Origin: Bacteroidales bacterium
GTDB lineage: Bacteria; Bacteroidota; Bacteroidia; Bacteroidales; JAADJA01
DNA: 34,472 nt
Direction: 5' to 3'
Assembly: GCA_021740645.1 (NCBI GenBank)
Contig: JAIOZL010000048.1
Coordinates: 1-34,472, forward strand
Shown here piece by piece: positions 34,389 through 34,472 of this stretch. Numbering within the stretch: the stretch's first letter is position 1; each line of letters starts with the position of its first letter. The notes beneath the pieces are model-generated. The model was given only the letters and a program-made list of their open reading frames with translations, ran no database searches and was not told the origin of the DNA. Both the position numbers and the translations under genes were made by a program.

Positions 34389-34472
34389 ATGGAAATATTC
34401 AGAGGTCAAAATCTCATACAGTTTGCTGAACGCTTTAAAACGGACGAAGATTGCAAAATATACTTATCCGAA
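34389..34472 (+). CDS. IS1595-family transposase, N-terminal fragment (runs off the window)
   Basis: The visible 28 residues read MEIFRGQNLIQFAERFKTDE and then DCKIYLSE. This is the start of the zinc-ribbon domain of IS1595-type transposases, in which F-x-x-x-F-x-T-D-E-x-C-x-x-Y-L is followed by a Cys pair. The call rests on a short piece. The 57 bases between the tetraheme stop codon and this start would contain the element's left end, but I cannot place its inverted repeat. Confidence 0.7.
   Translation, partial: MEIFRGQNLIQFAERFKTDEDCKIYLSE

Overview
The window looks like a Bacteroidota chromosome segment, probably from an environmental, anaerobic or microaerophilic lineage. The signs are: AT-rich sequence; TAnnTTTG-type -7 promoter boxes; a GldH gliding lipoprotein; secreted proteins with CHU_C/type IX-like C-terminal domains; and the prs-rplY-pth gene order. 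The window starts inside an IS3-family element and ends inside an IS1595-family transposase.

Region by region. (1) 1-963: the end of an IS3-family insertion abuts a GH108 muramidase gene that has lost its start codon. (2) 1.1-3.75 kb: tRNA-Leu(CAA) on the minus strand, then prs, rplY/ctc and pth. (3) 3.7-15.7 kb: household and surface genes, mostly on the minus strand: a lamin-tail-domain adhesin-like protein, ribF (plus), gldH, an AlkD-like protein, an M1 aminopeptidase with a sorting domain, lpxH, a TlpA-like lipoprotein without CxxC, rsgA, and a small plus-strand membrane protein. (4) 15.7-21.4 kb: a complete RND efflux operon on the minus strand (adaptor, pump, TolC-like channel). (5) 21.7-22.1 kb: a GtrA-family protein. 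(6) 22.3-34.3 kb: a multiheme cytochrome locus.

The multiheme locus is the main point of interest. The plus-strand operon 22282-29859 encodes five proteins: a b-type-cytochrome-like membrane protein; a membrane-tethered Fe-S/FAD/NAD(P)-type oxidoreductase; a 20-heme cytochrome; a 28-heme cytochrome; and a predicted outer-membrane beta-barrel. Convergent to it, and separated by a free-methionine-sulfoxide reductase gene, is a 932-residue fusion of a 19-heme c-type domain with a cytochrome-b-like membrane domain, which resembles the design of Geobacter CbcL. Divergent from that is a tetraheme cytochrome c554-like protein. I count 71 CxxCH sites in four proteins. The arrangement suggests electron flow from NAD(P)H and/or menaquinol, across the periplasm, to an outer-membrane porin-cytochrome conduit, i.e. 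extracellular electron transfer (EET). The motifs and gene order are seen directly. The electron path and the EET role are inference.

All calls come from reading the sequence and from knowledge of the families. No database search was run.
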